A stretch of 64,000 nucleotides of DNA from Gorsachius magnificus (taxonomy: Eukaryota > Chordata > Aves > Pelecaniformes > Ardeidae). Under the pieces are notes generated by a model that did no database searches, was not told the DNA's origin, and saw only the letters and a program-made list of their open reading frames with translations. Positions 24,901 to 39,900 of this stretch are shown here, in pieces. Location: positions 32,238,806 to 32,302,805 of the forward strand of contig CM067081.1 in the NCBI GenBank assembly GCA_034008185.1, given 5' to 3'. Position 1 is the first letter of the stretch. Each line of letters starts with the position of its first letter. A program made the translations under genes and the position numbers.

Positions 24901-27900
24901 GTCTACACCCAAAAGTGGGATAAGAGTAGCTTCACTGCTTTAACACAGTTAGTGTGTAGTCTAGGCAACTTAAAAGAAAACAAACTATAAATAAAGAGGT
25001 ACATAAGTTCTTAAACTAGACCTGGAGCGGGGAGAAGAGATGGGACTCGCCTTCAAGATGCTACTCCCTCTCTCCACTATTTCAAGAGATTAATAAAGCT
25101 ATTACAAGGAAGGGAAGCGAGGGAAAGGGAGAAGTTTGCAAGACAAAGGAAGGAAATTAAGTACCTGTAATTTGTCAGAGACAAAGCAGAAAGTTTGTGT
25201 GCACATGCGAACAGGTTATGCTGTTAGCACATTCCAGTGATAAGTTATATACATCAAGACTATAAAAAGTATGTGGAAAAGACAAAAGCCTATTAGATCC
25301 CAGGAGCGAAAGGTAGAAGTTGATTGTGGGGTTTTCTCCCCGAGGGCGAGCAGAGTGTCAACAGTCTTTCGAATGTGACGAATATCCGACTGCAGGATGT
25401 CATACGGAGAGCAGAGGTCAGCCTATCCCGAAGGGCAGCCATTAGAACAGAAAAAAACAGTGCATAAAATTAAAAATACAAAAATAGAAAGATATTGATA
25501 AATAAATTATCACAGTATTCTAGCATAAACATGTAGGAATAGTTTCTTCCTAATATTGCCTCGCTAGACACCCCAGCTTTCTTATATTTCCTCTAGTTAC
25601 TCAAGCTATCATATAATATCAGAATCTTAAGATAGAAGACCTCAGTCCTTCAAATCCTTCCAAAATTATGCCCAGATTCACAAGGGTGAGGAGATGCATG
25701 TGATCCACTTATTCTAATGAGATCTGCACACCTTTGTCCACCTGGGCCTTATTCAAATGCTTAAATGGAACCAGTTGTAAAATCTAACTTATACAATAGC
25801 AAACAGTGGGTTAGAAAGCTGTTAAAAGCACAAGCAGCAGCAATATGAAGTCTCAAGAAAAAGTACTTAAAGAAACTGTTAGAAGTACGCAAAATTCTCT
25901 AACATAATACATATCTAAAACTTGGTATTCAAATATCTTAAATGATACCCTGGGATAGAAACTGAAAAAGTCAATGTAGCACTAACCATACTTAATTTTA
26001 ATAAAGTTTCTAAACTTAAGAATTTGACACTAAATTCCTTAGGAGGTTACATTCCCACACTTTTTTGGAAAGTATCAATGACTTCACATAGCAATTTACT
26101 CTAGACTAGCTATACAAAATGAAGCGTAATATGTAATAATACCAATATGCACATAAAAAATTTAACATTATAATCAAATAAAGCAAGGACTAGTACTTTC
26201 AAAACGCAACCAAAGATATACCATTTTACATTGCAAATGAGGCCTTACTATCAAAGATGGTGAATATTTATGGAATAAAATTATAGGAAGTAGGAAAGCG
26301 ATCCCGTGTTTCAGAGGAACGCTATGTTTCTTTAGTAGCTTTTCAGTTTCACTTGCTTAATGAACTGACAGCGTGCCCAACAAATGAAGACATGGAAGTT
26401 CAGATGTCTCTTTTCTGTTACTGTAGAGTTTCAAGGTCTAGCTGCCAATAAATTAAACTTCAAAATATTGAAAAGGCCCCTCTATCCTAAAAAGTGACTA
26501 GTGAAACTGCAAGTCAGAACTATTATTCATACACAAAGAAAAAAGTGACACTTTTTTTTTTTTTCCTTTTTCTTTTTGTTTACCATGCCTGGTTCTAGCT
26601 TTAACAGGAGTTAAAAGCTGCAAAATTTTAAATTTGTTACTTAGGCCAGTAGATGCATAGAGGGGGGAAAAAACACCCTGCCTAGCAACAACACTGTCAT
26701 TTTTACAGTAATTTTTCAGCATTTTTTCAACTCAAAATTCTAGTGCAATAATAAACTTCAGTGCAATTGTATTTGGCTTTTTCTAAAGGATCTTATTTAA
26801 AAATGGGATATGACTAGTACTGCATTCAAGAACATCTATATCCACAAGCTGCTTACCAGAAAACCTAGTTTTAGGGCAAACTACTCGCTCATGACAATCA
26901 ACTAAGTAATAGATTGTGCTTTTACCAAAGACACCAATAAACCCAGCAAATGCTGGATTAATTTTAAAATTGCATACAAGACTTAATTTGCACTTGTTGA
27001 AAATATATCACAAAAATGAATATTTAAGATACATAAATTAAATTTATGTTAAAAAAAATTGACAGAACTTTAAAACAAGGACTTTTTAATAATTTTTGTC
27101 CACCACCACACCACCCTCTCAACAGTCCCTACTGCAGTCAAATGGAGAATGAAGAACTTGCTAACCAGAGATTTGGACACTAAGCAGTATATAGGAGAAG
27201 CCAAAGAGTACAAAACCAGCCAACACATGCAGAAGAGACTTCCTACAGGAACCGCCATGCTGTGCTTTAGTGAAAATCAGCAAAACCTAGGGAAGGCTGA
27301 GAAATGTCTGATCATTTCTGCTTATTTTTTGTGTTCTGTGACAATGGATAATTTGGTGTTACATTAACACTTTCGCAAGCAAAATGTTTATATTGCGTGT
27401 GTATTTTAAACTTCTGTAATGTAACTCTAGATAAAAAATAAAATATATAGCTTTTCAGTAATGGTGAACATATTTCCACTTAAGTTACCAGAATTTTTAC
27501 ACATGCTGTGAAATAAAAATACCGAACTAAAACTTGACATCACGAAATAGTGAAAAAGTACATGACCCCCACCCAAAGCATCAAAGACAATCGACCAGCC
27601 ACCATCCATCGCAAGCACCACCCTTCTCATTTAGGAGACTGAAGTTATTACTAGTAAGAACTAAAAAGATACTTAATCACTACATTTATGGACTGACTTG
27701 TTATGTCTATGAAGCTAGGCAACTAAATCATACAGCTGCCAAAATCATGCATGCAGAATAAACACAGTAAGACAGAAGTGGAACGACAAAAGCATAACCA
27801 GCTGCTGTTTGTGTGCACCAACCACCCTCATTCTACATGCTCCTGCAGTGACTGTGAAAATGGAGAGCATTTCAAAACCAACCTCCTCAGATTTTGACTC

Positions 27901-30900
27901 TGGTAAAAAAAAGTCAAGAGTAAGTTTGCAGAAGTTTGCATTAAAGAACGAAATCTGTATGGATATGCACTATACTCAAAACATAAATGAAAGGAACCTC
28001 AGAATTGTGCTTTCAGTACTCTGACAGCATACTGAACCGCTTAACTCCATACTGTAGGCCACATAGTGTACTTTACCGAGCCCAGAACGGAAGGGTGGGG
28101 AAAGGAGCCATACTTGATAAAACTTACTGCAACTTCATGGATGTCTCATGATTAAACTATGGAGAAGTAACTGATTACATGAATTGATCAGAAAACAAGC
28201 ATAAATGGTAATGAAAATATACCTTGCATTAAACTGAGAAACATGATTACCAGCTGAACAACTAATAGGTGGATAGAAGATAAAACACTTGACACTCTGC
28301 TTGGTTGCTTCTTTTACTTTGTTCTGCCAGTCTTAGCATACAAAAGCCTCCTGGGTTTTTTTCTGTTTGTTTTGCTTAATTTGCAATTCCTACACTACCA
28401 AAAACCACACTGATTTTTAGAATAATTCTGGCTGATGCTGCAACATAGTTTTCAGAGGAGGAGGTGAGACGCAGTAATAGCTCCCGTTTGCAGGACTTGA
28501 AAGTCACAGGAAGGGGCACAGCTAAGCCTTTTGTAATCTGAATCTTCCTATGATGACCTGAGAGGCCATTTCTTACCACCACACTCCTTTCTGTTCAGCG
28601 TGTGTACACTAAGTAGCTGACTGAAAATTTGAGAGACATGGCAGAAGTCTCTCATTCCCACCTGAGAAATAACTTGTGCCACTAAATAGTGCTGCACAAC
28701 TGCTGACATGCTGGAACACAGAAACTCAATAAAACCTGCTGTAACAACTGGCTGTGAAAGACTTCATTTTATCACTATCTTTTAGCAACAAAAATTACCA
28801 TTCTAGTATTAATCATGATAATTTAAGTCCATCTTTTTTTCAAGCTATATGAAGACTGACTAGGTATGTCTGCGTATGTGGGGAAAGTCTGTCTTTCCTT
28901 TTTTTAATAACAACTTTACCTAATTTGTCTAACCTGAAGAGGCCCCGTTAAGGGCCAAAAGATGCTCAAGTACCTAAACTGTTAAGATATTGCATTACTG
29001 TAAGTTACAGATCACGAAGATTAATTTGTGTCTTTGTAAAAAGATAACTTCTGCATTTTGGCTCACAAACACTGAAAATACTTTGTTCAATTTCTTTTTT
29101 GACAAAATGCTTCGAAGGTCCTACTTCTGATATGCCATATTTGTTCATAATTGAGAACTAGAAAAAATGCAGACCAAAACTTGTAACTTTTGTCTTTCAA
29201 ATAGCATATTGCATTTACAACTTTGTTTTGACCTAAATCTCACTTGTAATAAAGTATCATTCAGCCCACCACAAATCAGTTTTTTTTTTCCTTTGGACAG
29301 CAATATTTGTTAACATTATTGAAAGTGCATAAGAAAAAATGCTCTCTAATATGGATTACCAAGAATAACAGCTAAAGCTTAATTAAGTTATTGATTTGCA
29401 GGTTAAAATGGGAAAGTCTACTACTTTGCTACTAGTATGAATACTGATTCTAATGTGGCAACTGACAAGTTGAAGAAATGTATATGAATAGTTTTGTCTT
29501 TATTAACACACAGCGTTACTGGGTTTATGACAGAGCAGTTGAAACCAAAATACTTCCGTAACTTTACATACATACTCATATGATAATAATTCAGACTCTT
29601 CTGATAGTTTTTAATACCTCTGGGATGAGATGTCACCAAGAAGAGTAAAACTGCATTAGAATTGGTACATTTGACCCTTTGGAGGCCACACTTACACACA
29701 GAGAGAAATAAATAAATAAATAAGCAAGCTCTTTTTTTCTTTTAAACCCAGAAAGCGTGAAAGGGTGGGTGCAATATAGACAGACTGGGTAAGCAGTATA
29801 GGGGCTGTCATTAGTGGGTTTGTATGACATTAACAAACTACTGCAGCGAATGGCACCACCCAAGTACTGCACGTCTTTCTGAAAAATGCAGCAGGACAGG
29901 CACCCCCGACTTACCACACATCTACTGCCCCTTGCTTATTCAATCTGTATCAGCCAAAAAGCAGGGCTGTTTGTCATTCTGTCACTGTTACAGAGGAGAT
30001 TAGGCAATTGGACAGTTTTCAGTTAACGGTGTAAAATAAAGTCGGTTTTGTACTTTTCTAAGTGACAAAGATCGCACCTTTTCTGTCATACCTCCTGAGG
30101 GGCACAGCAGACATTTTCTGAATCTTCAGGCTTTCAGATGCTCACCTGCTGCCGTCCCTCTCTCACATCAAACAAAAATTTTGTTTTGTCTCAAAAAAAC
30201 ATAATTTACAAAGATCGTTAATAAGGCTCTACAGGAAAAGTTAGTGGCAAAACTGGACATAAGCTGATTGTCCTACCATTCTCACACTTTGACAGCCTAT
30301 GGGTGCAGTAAGAGCCTTGCTATTTAGTTTCTTATTAAAGGATCAGAACCATAGGCTTAAAACAGCCCTTTTGCATATGATCCAGCACATCCCTTCTGCA
30401 TATTATCAGGAGCATTATATGGCCATTCACAGAAAGTGATTTCAACATGTCACCCATTGTACTGAAGTTCTCATCTGGCAGGTAATGGCTTTCAGAATCA
30501 TCTACATACCAGGTCATTATGAAGAGATGCTCGTGTTCCTGAATTTTGTATTTGTGATTTTTTGGTTAAGATGCCAACTCCTGATACTTATTATGACACA
30601 TTTGGATATGGATGCCAATTGCATTTTTCTACACTTGGATGAAGTTTCCCAGGATCATTCTGGGGAAAGCAATTTTGACCCAAGAATTGAATGCTGAAAA
30701 CCACAGAAGTAAGAGACCATGCACATCAGCATGGCACAGTAATTACTTAGCTGTTTTCTTGTTTTCATTTTACATGATTTGACAGGAAATTGCTCTAAAC
30801 CTGTGGAGTTCGGGAAATAGCATGTACTCTATTCCATTCCATAAATAACTGAAAACAAACCAACAGGAACTATGACAATTTTAAATCCTTAAAAAAACCC

Positions 30901-33900
30901 GTGCAGCAGAATTTCAAGGTAATTCTCAGGAACTAAACATGAACATAAATATCACAGAAAAGCCCAGTAACTATAGGTATTAGGATCCGTAAGTGGAACC
31001 TATCACTTTCCCATAAGATGCCTGTTTTAAAAAAAGGAAATAATTCACTGCATTCCTTTTACTGGCTTGTCCAGAGGTAGTTAGGCAATGTACAACTCAT
31101 CAACCCAAAGCAGCATTAAACACACCATCTGCAGTTCTTTAAAAACTTTGACAGTTACCTGCCATACTTGCTATCCTACAGCTTTGTATTCCTAATACAT
31201 GTCCCTCCAAAATGCAACAAAGTTCTATCATCTACCACCTAGTTCAGCAACACAACGGGTTTTCACAATATATAGCAAACATACACATTTGCAAATTGCC
31301 GATAGCTAATCAAAAAAGAATATCCTCAGAGTTTAAAATCTACTGTAAATTAACAATTGCAACCTGTTCATTTATGTTTAAGTGAATGAGTTTTTCCCCT
31401 CAAGCTTATTTAGATTCGTAAGGATGGTTAGTTTATAAGTCAGATTGGTAAGATCTGGTCTTGTATTTAATGCTCTGTGCAGCGCTGCAAATATACACTT
31501 TAATGAATTACAAAAAAAAATCTAAAGAATTCTACACGAATTTCAATGGAAGCTTAAAGAGGAGGGGTGATAAGTATATAAAAAGGACTATTGATAGAGA
31601 ACAAAATGGTATTTTTCCAGAAAGCTTACTTCTAGAAATCCAAAATTAAAAAAAACAACCACCCTCAGAGTAAAGGCTTAGCTTAGCCATTTGTAAAATG
31701 GCACTGCAAGGATCTTTATAAATTTTTCTGGCTTGCTTCCATTTCTGAAAGATCTCTTGACAACAATGAAAACAGCTCTTGGCCTTTTCTTTCCCAATGG
31801 GCTATATCCCAAAAAACCTGACTTGTCTTCTAATTCACTGAATAATTTATGATGCGTCTTAAGACAATGAATTTTGGAGCAGCTTAAGAACCACTCCATG
31901 TCTACAAGCCCACAGCACTGAGATTTTGATCTTCTCTGAAGTGAAATTTTACCTCTAATATGAAATCATTCTAATATAATAAATAACATAATTACAAGAA
32001 CTAAATCATCCGTTACAACTTAGAGGGCCAGCCCATAACACTCAGGGGGGTGTCTCGAATTACATTTATGATGAACCGTTCATTGGAGTTGTAAAATAAA
32101 AGTCTCCCCCTCAAAATTCCTATAAATAGCAAAAATGAACTGTTAACTTTTGCTGTCCTCCAAATCAAGTGCTAAAATATAAATAAAATATATAGAATAC
32201 AAATTGGAATTCTTTCCCAGTGTGAAATTTTTGCAATACTATCTGCTCCCCAAGGGTGTGGTGGAGGAGATATAAAAAAATATTTTCTTTGAGCAATCTT
32301 GAAACATACTAAAAAGAACTCAGTCTTAATTATATTGTCATATGTAGGCACAACACAGGGAAAATACATCATGCAATTTTCATGGTTTTAGATTAAAAAG
32401 AACTTGTATAACACTTTTACCTCCTTTGAGGGTCATGTATTTGAAATTAACTTTCTCTTAATAGGTACTTCCAGACCATACGGGAATCTTTGAAATATTC
32501 CCAACGAAACTCCAGAATTCATTACATTAGTTATAATTATATTTTTCCTTATTAATATGAGAATAAATTACATGATGAATGCTACCATTCTTAAATGAAA
32601 AACAGAAAACACCAAGCACTGCAATTGCCTTATTTCCAACTTCTGAAATAGTTATATCTACATCATAGAACAGTCTTACTCATATGTACATTCCATACTT
32701 AACACACAAGGGTTTTCTTCAGATCACTGCAGAAGTGTTTCAGTACAAGAGACGAGTGTGTTATTAGTCACTTTTACAATGCATACTATACAGTACTTAA
32801 TATTGTAAAAAAAGGAAAATCAATAATTAAAAAGAAAGAAGTCTAAAAGCACTAAGTAAAAATACAGTTATGTTGTATAATGAAAAAACCCAGACTTTTG
32901 CCTAATTATGTATTACCTAATTACCATATTCCTTATTTATTATCCATGGCAAAGATAAGGTGGCATTGGGGATAATATCAAATTACTAATTTAAGTCAAA
33001 AGTTGAAATTCTTAAGTGCTACGACACTTTAAATGCACAAAATTATTTAAATAAAATTTTAAATAATATGTCTTTATGGCTGAAAAACTCTAGTTCATAA
33101 AGTTATGAATTACTTTAAAGCTGAAGGATATGTTTTGCATTTTTGATCATCTAGAAGTGACAGACTTAATTAAATTACCTCTGGTATCCCCAGTTTTCTA
33201 CATGCATCCAGAAAGTTTTCCACATTTCTCCTGCATTTGGCCATGCTAAGTTTAGGCTGTAAAAACAAGAAGAAATAACAAGTCAGTAACATTAATTCAG
33301 TCAATAAATTAATCTATTGCATTGTTCTTGTACTGATGCACCATTTCCATATTTCTCCTGAAAACAATGCATAAAATTCTGCTCAACTTTTTTTCCTACC
33401 ACTCTAAAAACATCTTGCTTACAAATACAATCTGAGTAAGTAAATTGTGGATGCCATGTGCTTTTACTTAGTTATTCAAGTCATCAGCACACTTAGATCT
33501 CTACTTGTTCACATCCAGCTTGTGAGGTTCTAAAACTGTCCTCTTACAATGATTTGTGATAGACAACATTGATTTTCTGAATAGGAAGTAAACTGATGAA
33601 GAATTTCAGCATACAGACTGTAATTAACAGGCTCTTAGTTTTAAAATATTCTATGTACTCACAAATGTATAGAAACTATACACAATTTTAATGTCTCTGA
33701 AGAAGAAATTTCCTATTACTGTAGAACTCAGAACTATTCACCAAATAGTTACAGAAATATGATGTTACAAAAAAAACCCCAACTCCTCACTATTTTACTA
33801 TTTTAATGCAAGATGTAAAACAATGGTAATTCCTGAATATCCACTTAAACCAAGAACTCGCTATAGTAGCAGGGGCTGTAAAGAACTAATTTTCTATGCT

Positions 33901-36900
33901 AAAGTAATTTGAAGGCTGTTTCAAGCAAGAGATCATCATCAATATAAAGTTGAAACAAAATGAAAATGGATTTAAAATATTTGCTTTTTGTTACAGAAAA
34001 CACCACAAGATTTTTTTTTTCTTAAAAGCAAATAAACAAAAAACCCAAACCCAGCAACAAATCTTAAGGTTTTGCCCCAGAAATTTGAGTTTGCATATCT
34101 TGGCAATATCATATTTTTATCAAAGACAGAAATAATTTAAAACCAAGCAACAGTAAACAAAACTCCAACTAGACCATCTGAGAAAATGTCTTTTTCTTAA
34201 CATCTGTTTTCTTGGAGGTTCTTATAGATTGGCTTCGAAATCCACATGCTATTCTCAGAATCGAATATCAGGATGTAAATGGCAAATATTTACCAATACA
34301 TACATTCAAAAAAAAGGGGGTGGGGTGGGTGGGGGGAGGCAGAGAGTCTAGAAACATACAAAACCTCTTCAGAACCAGACTGGTATCAGAAATCTGGAAC
34401 AAAGATCTGACCAAGAAAAATATATCAATAAACAGAAAATACTAAGTTTCAAGCAATGCGCACACAGAGATTGTATAGATTTTATGTCCTGAAATCTTCA
34501 GGTCCTTAGGTTTGGCAAGCCAATATTAAACCACCACAGCGCATGTTTCTATTCCATTCTGTCTGCAGGAAAAAGGAATAATTTCTATATTTAACCCAAT
34601 AGGAAGAATATCATCCTGTAAGTGCTGCTTTAAGTGCTTTAGTTACATGGCATCTGCTAAACCAGACATTGCTAAAGTTAACATCTTATTTCTTCAACCA
34701 GCAAACAAGGGGCTAAAGAACATCTGAATTTGTAATAATGTAAAAGTTGCTCCTAACAGCAAAGAACATTAATTGAACAGCAACTAGTTTATGTAACCAA
34801 TCATTTGGCAATAAAACAGTAATTTTTTAAACATTGCCTCCCACAGCCCAATGTAACAAGAAACATTCGACTTACTACTGCGGGTGAGGGTACATGAATA
34901 CTTCCTACAGACCGAGGACGAACATGATTTACTAAATGGCAGAGAACTACCCCATCCATCAGAGCGGACCCCAAGTCTTCAGGCAAACAAATCTTTAGTC
35001 GTGTTTCAATGTTCTGCAAATGAAGAATACACACACACTTTAATATAAGAAATGGATGAAGGGAAAAAAATGGGGGAAAAAATATCCTCACCATCTCCCA
35101 TACTGTAGACATGTAGCCAGTTTTGGAGTTTTGGTTTACCAAGAAACACTACCTTTATATATCTGATTCTTTGAAAACTAAAACCCAACCCCCTCTATCC
35201 TATGTTGGTCACTAAATTATGTAAGCTTCTTTAAAAGAACTCAACACTTCAAATGCTGCTGTCATAATGTGCATTTATTTTTATACATACATATAAACCC
35301 ACATATGCATGCAATTAGCCACACAATTGCATTACATGTGGCTCCTTCCTTTCACCATTTCCTCAAGTCTTCTACCTATGCATCTCAAATTTTCTTTATC
35401 TTTAGCACTTTGAATCAAAACTACATTGTGTCAATCACTGTACAAGCAGAGAATAAAAGGCAATCTTTCCCTAGCAGACTACAAATTACTTAGGAAGCAT
35501 TAGAGTGATCAGAAAGACAGGTAAGGCAAGGTAAAACATTCTGATTTAAAAGAGAATTTTTGGATATCTGTTAAGTAAAACTGGTATTGCAAAATAAAAT
35601 ACTTTGAAAATTTTGGACCAAGTTGGTATCCCAGGTCTGTGGATTTGCCAGCTTTGAGCGGGAAAAGATCAGTAACAACTGGATAGAATTTTACAGGGGC
35701 GTTCCCCTCTGAAAGCTCATTACAGCATTACAACTAAGAGTACACCCCACAAGAGAATTCCTGGCAAGGGGTTGACAGGAAACCCAGATCAAGTTGTGCC
35801 GGCACTGTGGCTCAGAAAATGAGACCCTCTCCCATATCACTGGGTACTGCCCAGCAGTACAAGATGCAAGGATTAAAACGCATAACCAATCATGTGAACT
35901 ATTGGTGGAGGAGGCAAAAAAGAAAGAATGGGTAGTATTCCAAGAACTGCTGTTGAAAGGCGAACAAAACAAATTATACAAGCCAGACCTGGCCTTCGTT
36001 AAAGGAGACCAAGCTTTGGTAGTAGATGTAATAGTGAGATACAGGAGTAAGTTAACTTTTATGGCAGACACAGAGGCAGAGAAGGTCAAGAAATACCAAC
36101 GTTTAAAAGATCAAGTACAAGATCTGACTAATGCTAACACCATCAAATTTACGGGATTTCCTCTTACTGCACACAGCAAATGGCACCAAGGTAATTATGA
36201 ATTATTGAAAGAATTTGGACACTCTGGTTCCTGACAAGATAAGGTTGCCCATTGGCCATCAAACAGGGCATTGTTTTTATCAATAGATATCATACCTATA
36301 AGCGCTAAGTAAAGCGTGGACTGTTGTAAGATCATAATTGTTAATTGATTGTAGTTGTATTATTGACCGATTATAAATAAACTGATTCTTTCCTCTTCTC
36401 TATTCCAGGCAATGGGAACTGGACCCCAATGTGCGTGGTGCTTGTGGTGACAAAAGCTTGGGCGAAGTGGGGATAGGTAGGGTATGGTAGCATGTAGGGA
36501 CATATGGGCTTGGTTTCATGACACGTCATCCCCAAATTCTCTTGCCAAAGTTAAGTGCCATTAAGCACCAGTTTTTGCCAAGCTGGATGGGCCACCTTTA
36601 CTTAACCCAGAAAAGGAACATGTATAATTTTATGTACGTTCAATAAATAGCCTAAAAATTACTTAGGAAGCATTAGAGTGACCAGAAAGATAGGTAAGCC
36701 AAGGCAAAACATTCAAAAAAAAAGAATTTTTGGACACTTGTTAAGTAAAACTGACGTCTCATTGAAAATAATTTGGTATTGCAAAATAAAATACTTTGGA
36801 AATATTTGAGAATTTTCCAGGAAAAAGCCCTACAGTAAGATTATTACATATTATGAGTTTCCTATATTGTGCTCCAATCTTTAAAACATTCCAACACTAT

Positions 36901-39900
36901 GCTTAGAGATAACTCTTAGATTAACTCTCAGAGGTAATTACCTCCATTATCTCAAAATAGGTATTTCTTATTCCTAGTTGAACCTCCTTAAAGTCATTAT
37001 TCTCTATTAATACATTACCTCAATCTCTGCTGGGTGTTTTAGATGAAAATAGATTATTCTCTTTAGAACCAAAGGAGAGTGTAGGTTGGAACGGATTTCT
37101 GAAGGTCACCTGGTCTAACAAATTTGAAATGAGATCAGAGCCTTGGTTCATTAAGTTCTGGATATTTGCAAGGAAGGAGATTCCACAGCATCTCCAGGCA
37201 ACCTTGTTCAGTGCTTCACCACCTTTACTGCAAAGAATTTTCTCTTTATAAGCTACTTGAAATTTCTTTCTCTGCAATTTGTGCTACCGCCCCTCATTCC
37301 TTCACTGTGCATCTTTGAAAAGACTCTGTTACTACCCTTCAGGCAGCTGAGGACAGTCATAGGATATTCTCAGCACTCTTTTCTCCAAGCAAAAGAAATC
37401 CAGCCTTAGCTTCTTCCTCATGCATCTTTTGTTTGGGTGCCCTCACCATGAAGTAGCTTCCACTGAACTCACTCTGGGGTTTCATTATATTTTCCCAGTT
37501 TCTCCTTTACTAGACACACTAAAGTACTCACGTGTATGGTCTCACAACTGCCAAAAGAGGCAGTACATCACGTGTATTAGTATGTTTTGCTTTCACCTTG
37601 CATTATTTCATGCATTAGAAAACATTTTTGGTATATGAGATATGTACAGAAAGTTATATATTAATTTATACATTTTGAGACTTTTTTCCAAATCTGTTAC
37701 AAACATGTTTATAGAAGTTAATGAATTAAAAATTCCTTCTCTTAAAAAACTTATTTGCCTGTTGGGAGAGTACACGGTACAGATCAGGGTGCGCTTTTTT
37801 TTTTTGTGAGCACAGTGCACCCACAACACTATTTCCATGCCAGTTCATTGTTTGAGACTAGATTTAATTAAAATTGAAGACTTCAAGAAGTGTATAAATT
37901 CTCTTTCAACTTTGTCACCACTGAAGGACTGTTCTCTTTCAGAATCAACCATACTACAGCAGCAGACAATTTGTTCCACTTAGCATGTCACAACTATTGA
38001 GAGTTTACCCTTTGAGTGACAACAATCAACCAGTATTTCTTGCTAGACTCTACTGTCCAACAGTGTCAAATCACTCTTGAAATGTATACATGGATGTATA
38101 CAAAACCAAATTGTTGCAATGGAGGAAAAATAAGTATGTCTCTGAAGAAAAAGTTTTATGAAATGGAACAATTTCTGTAAAAACACACCATTCTAAAGAA
38201 AAGGGGGGGAACATATGGAAGAAACACCAATGTTCTCACAATATACGGCTGAGGTAAAGCAGTTGAGCTAAATGTAACTGTGCATTTAGATTTCTAAATA
38301 AGGAACCTGAGTACTGTAATAATTGTTCCTCCTTGTTTAGTGCCCAACTTGGTTAAGGCTGCAGGTTCTGTGGAGTCTCACTGAAGTCTAACATACCATG
38401 AAACAATTCAAAAGCAAAATATACTAACAAATATGTTTATTCAGTAAGTATGAACTTAATGACTTATGTGTTCTGGCCTATTTTCCTGTATAGTACATAA
38501 TGAGGTGGTCTGGAGGTTGCTTCTGTCACCAAAGGACCCAGTATACCAGAGTAAACTTTATTAATTAGAAAAATCCCACTATGTGCTTCCAAACAGGGCC
38601 AATCTTCTAGCTTCTGTCATCACTCCTTGGCTTGTAATCAAATTTCTCACAAGAGACAACAGAACTTTCATTTCAGGACACAATACTTCAGGGTGAGGGC
38701 AAAGAAGGATAGTGTATGGAGCTGATGGTCAACAACACATTAAGCCAGTATTACTGGTAATACCTAATACTAATACAGTATAGAGAGATCCCTATTAAGT
38801 CTCCATGATCACGCCTAATATGGTGAATAACCTTGTTCTACTTTTCACTGCGAGGATTAGCTCAACTAATGCACAAGGCAGGAACCTCAAGGACATTATT
38901 TTTAGGAACAATTACTTGCAGACTTGTTACATACTTGTGGTAACTCTAAAAAGAAATGAAAAAAGCTGCATTGACGCTGCTGACTAGACTGCTCTCAGAA
39001 GGACCACATCTGGCTGCAGTTTATTACTGCTGCTTCCATTTTCTTCTGCATTACCAATAATTCTGTCTCATCCAATTCCTGCATCTTGTCCTTTTGGCAC
39101 CATCCAAGTTTAGAATTGGTAATATACTACATTCAACTACGCTGACTCTTCAGCAAGATCTGTTCTGTTCAAAAATTCAGCAAGACAAAGTAAGATCAAT
39201 CCAGACTTAAAGCAGGTGAGGGCCTGAGGTAAGAGAGTGAATATCTAAAAGTCCTCATACTTCTACATTAAACCACCTGCCTTTTGAACACTACTTGGTA
39301 AGGAGAAAAAAGTGAATCCTCTTGCTTTAAGATTAAATAATACAAGACATGTTATTTAAAATAAATGAGTAATTTTTGAATTAGTCATTCCATAAAACTA
39401 ATGACGTTAAGAACAAATAATCTTGTAATTTGGTTGCGGTATCAAATTCACCCACCACACTTTCAGGATTTGCACTGGCCGGTAGGAGTGCAATGATACC
39501 ATCTCTTCTGTTGGTAACATGACATAATAGGAAAGCTTGACAGGTTCAGGCTCACAACATTCCTTGTGGCAAAGGCTTTTTTTTTTTTTTTGACACAAAT
39601 CGGTGTCATACAAACAGCACTACCTAGGTATTAGCTGTGTAACACAGACCCTATGCAACCACACATGCAGCAATTTTTGCAGGCTATGGCTTCTATATTC
39701 AAAACAAAGTATCAGGAAATTATCTTGTATGTTCAGATCTTCAAGTGATGAAATATTAATTTCATTTCTAAGAACATTGTTTCAAGCATTAGTTATCTGC
39801 TTTAAAAAAAAGTTTCTAACTTCATTTTTAATTAATAATTAGTAGATTTAATTATGCCTTTTACTTGCTAGAATGAACTTCTGCTGTTAGGAAATAGTTT

